64,000 bases of DNA from Spizellomyces punctatus DAOM BR117 (Eukaryota > Chytridiomycota > Chytridiomycetes > Spizellomycetales > Spizellomycetaceae). A program made the position numbers and the translations under genes. Below the pieces are notes generated by a model. That model was not told where the DNA came from. It saw only the letters and a list, made by a program, of their open reading frames with translations, and made no database searches. The stretch covers positions 987,219 through 1,051,218 of the forward strand of contig NW_015971539.1 of NCBI RefSeq assembly GCF_000182565.1, written 5' to 3'. Position 1 is the stretch's first letter; each line of letters opens with the position of its first letter. Of the stretch, positions 61,424 to 64,000 are shown piece by piece.

Positions 61424-62716
61424 ATGTCGTCAACGACGCCGACAAAACCAACCTCCGCAAGTCCACGCAAAGGATCCTCCTCCGCCTCCAGCAAAAAATC
61501 CGTAAAAAAGATCTCACCGCTAGAGGAGAAAGAGTGCGATCCCTCCCTGAATATAATTCCAGAGCCGTCCATGAATGCAATCGCCAACTACATTCGAAGT
61601 AACGGTGTAAAGAGAATTTTGGTTCTAACTGGTGCTGGAATATCAACGAGTGCAGGGATACCAGACTTTCGATCTCCTGGGACGGGATTGTATGTACTTA
61701 ACGCAATTGTGGGAGAAGGGGTTTGATATGGCACTAACGCATGCTGTTCCAGATATGACAATCTAAAGAAATACAGCCTCCCCTACCCAGAAGCCATATT
61801 CGACATCTCCTATTTTCGACGAAAACCCGAACCGTTCTTCACTCTCGCTCGAGAATTATATCCCGGAAGCTTTCGGCCAACCTTGTCACACTACTTTATT
61901 CGTCTTTTGCAGGAGAAAGGAGTCCTGCTACGGAATTTCACGCAAAATATTGATACCTTAGAGCGCGTCGCTGGGATTGCTGAGGATTCGCTGGTAGAGG
62001 CTCATGGATCTTTTGCTACCGCGCATTGTCGAGGAAGGATCGTAACGGCTCCCAAAAGCGAGGATGAGATTGATGCAACTCCTCTTCGTGACAATGAGAC
62101 TGATTCTGAAGATGAGAACGTGCAACTCGACCCAGGGTGTGGAAAGGAATACACGCAGGAGTGGGTAAAAACCAAAATCTTTGCGGGAGAAATTCCCACC
62201 TGTGAAAATTGCTCAGGATTGATAAAACCTGATATCGTCTTCTTTGGCGAATCTCTTCCGGAGCGATTTCACAGACTTATTGCCGCAGATTTTCATAAGT
62301 GCGATCTAGCCATCATCATTGGCACATCCCTCCAGGTCGCCCCATTCTCCCACCTGATCAACATGGTCCCTCCACAGATCCCACGTCTGCTCATCAATCG
62401 TGAGATCGTGGCCGTAGAAGAGTACTCTTCCACCCGTGGGTTTGATTTTGTAGGTGACAGACACAAATATAGACGTGACGCAGTGTTTTTGGGTACATGC
62501 GATGAGGGTTGTGAGAAATTGGCGGAGTTGCTAAATTGGGGAGAAGACCTAAAAGCACTCATAGAGAGGGAGAGCAAGATTTTGCAAAACTTGCAGTCGG
62601 GTGAAGCTGCCAAGAGTATTGCTGAAGCAATCGGAGAGGCTGTAGCTGTGAGCGATGCAAAGGAGGAAGAGGAGTTGATACGGGGAATGGAAAATCTCTT
62701 GAAGGAGAAGGTATGA
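61424..62716 (+). CDS. Hst2/SIRT2-like NAD-dependent deacylase with insertion in zinc module
   Basis: Two exons: 61424 to about 61688 and about 61753-62716. The N terminus is Ser/Lys/Pro-rich. Catalytic motifs follow: LVLTGAGISTSAGIPDFRSP, YDNLKKYSLPYPEAIFDISY, NFTQNIDTLERVAGI and the catalytic His in EAHGSFATAHC. Then CGKEYTQEWVKTKIFAGEIP, TCENCSGLIKPDIVFFGESL, IIIGTSLQVAPFSHL and LLINREIV. This is class I (SIRT2/Hst2). The two zinc knuckles should be C-x4-C and C-x2-C; here the first pair is separated by 36 residues, an acidic insert (DNETDSEDENVQLD). The second pair and its 20-residue spacing are normal. The C terminus is a charged helix. Confidence 0.93.
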
Positions 62717-63263
62717 GGGTTGCGAGTTTTGCCCTTTGACACGAGAGTTAATTTAATAAGAATTTGTGCACATGTATCTACCGATGGCGCCCCATGTTTT
62801 CACGACTGTAAATGACCCCAACCAGTAGCTCTAATCCAACATGAATCTATCTAGCCATCCAGAAAATGAAATTCCGCAATAAATATCAACATGGAAATTT
62901 GACCCAAAAAAGCGCCACTATGCAAAGCTATGCTACCACCTCCATCAGTTGCTGTGCACCATCGGATTTCGGCTCTTTATTTTTTGGTCTTGTCCTGTGC
63001 ACCTCACAGACAAACCTGGACTTGCTGTTCTTTTCCTCAATTTCCACAGTCGCATCCTGAGCCTTGTTTTCCCCAACCGGGTTCAAAGCACCTCCTGTAA
63101 ATTTACAGCACGCCTTGCAAAGGCCAAAAGCACACTTGACGGATGCGACATTTGCACAAGTTTCGGTGGGGCATATGAGTACCTTGCCCTCTTTGATTCG
63201 GCGGGCTGGGTTGCGAAGTTGTCATTGGCCTAATGTCCGACATTTGATAGAGTGCACTTGGCT
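62717..63263. other. Convergent 3' spacer
   Basis: Between the sirtuin gene (+) and the partial gene (-). AT-rich at first; open frames on the plus strand near 62950-63350 lack recognisable motifs. No gene called. Confidence 0.4.
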
Positions 63264-64000
63264 TCAATTCGCACCTTTCTTGGACAGATTCTCTGCAGCG
63301 CCGTTGGCTCCAGTACCGCAATCTGCCGACCTCTTCTTCCCACATCCATTCTGAACCACTTCCTTCGACACGGCTTCGGGATCCGTAGATGGCGTCTCCT
63401 CCTCACCACCCGCAGTAACATGAAGAACAGAAGGGGCAATTGGCCCATTTGTGGAACCTTCTGTCGTGCTCGAGAAGAGTTCGGGATCATCACTCTTATC
63501 CTCAGATTTCGTCTCTGCTCCTTTCGCATCTTCCCGAATAGGCCCGTTTGCTTTTTCGTCCACGGACTTACTCTTCAATGTCCCGTCCACCCGGAAGTAG
63601 GGTTGCAAAACCCAGCTTGGAAGCTTGCGAAAGCCGCTCTCGTCAGTTTCAAAGACTTCTGGCTGATACTCTTCTGCGCCACCGGATATGGCCTAGAGAT
63701 ATCCTCAGATTTAACAGCCAGACAATCCATGCATCATGACTGGAATACGTACAATTAATCGGTGTTTCAACTCCCTCACCGAATCAATAAAATCCTCCAA
63801 CTTATTTGCTTTCGCCAACTGTGTACGAATGTCTGTGTGCTCTGACAAGCTTTATATGATGCATAGATGGTAGGCATCAAGTTTAGACATGACTTGCAGT
63901 GCCTAGGAATGATGCAACGAAGAAAATACCATGGTTTGAACATCTTGAAGAGATGCCCACGTATAGCTCCTAAAGGAGCGCTTTTTGGTACGTTCTTACA
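63264..64000 (-). CDS. Unknown protein, C-terminal part (5' end outside window)
   Basis: The last exon runs from about 63690 to the stop at 63264. It starts AISGGAEEYQPEVFETDESG, then FRKLPSWVLQPYFRVDGT, followed by a long polar Glu/Lys/Ser/Thr-rich tail ending ENLSKKGAN. An upstream exon (about 63840-63750) gives TDIRTQLAKANKLEDFIDSV and RELKHRLI, joined across an intron with a GTACGT donor. The globular block around LPSWVLQPYFRVDG looks conserved, but I cannot place its family. Additional 5' exons lie beyond the window. Confidence 0.55.

Noticed and set aside
62042-62135. Intron that would remove the sirtuin insertion
   Set aside because: GT and AG are present but the 94-nt length shifts the frame out of CGKEY.

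Overview
This window is nuclear DNA of a flagellated, chitin-making fungus, most likely a chytrid (Chytridiomycota). Genes are split by many short GT-AG introns, mostly 50-100 nt, and lie close together on both strands. Fungal hallmarks (a Chs7-type chitin synthase export chaperone, a Vps62-family protein, NCA2) sit beside motile-cilium genes (IFT88, DRC10/IQCD, ODAD3/CCDC151, androglobin), a mix expected of zoosporic fungi. The species assignment is inference; no rRNA or tRNA gene is visible.

Layout. 0.3-8.1 kb: HPP-family membrane protein and BAP31-like ER protein (+), then a large androglobin homologue (-) that appears to lack the globin/IQ segment. 8.1-10.6 kb: no confident gene; fragments resembling a helical-bundle adaptor domain. 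10.6-20.1 kb: Vps62-like (+), Rieske oxygenase (-), four-helix membrane protein (-), Chs7 (+), PP2C (+), Imp1 (-). 20.2-26.1 kb: TFIIIC 90-kDa subunit (+), a low-complexity protein (+), PMP3 (-). 26.1-34.1 kb: Rrp5 (-) and a divergent HAD phosphatase (+). 34.3-38.5 kb: DRC10 (-) and ODAD3 (+), divergent from about 200 bp. 38.6-47.9 kb: glutathione transferase, calmodulin and PPP2R3C (all -), dynactin p150 (+). 48.1-57.8 kb: inorganic pyrophosphatase (-), NCA2 (+), IFT88 (+), SGT co-chaperone (-), small membrane protein (+). 58-64 kb: bacterial-type GlgX debranching enzyme (-), Hst2/SIRT2-like sirtuin (+), a partial unknown gene (-) running off the end.

Several genes read correctly only with very small exons: 2 nt and 18 nt in PMP3, 6 nt in the Vps62 gene, a lone ATG and a 12-nt last exon in calmodulin. 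All were inferred from reading frame, splice sites and family conservation, not from transcripts. Flagellar and microtubule genes (androglobin, DRC10, ODAD3, dynactin, IFT88, calmodulin) are over-represented, but apart from the DRC10/ODAD3 pair there is no sign of shared control.
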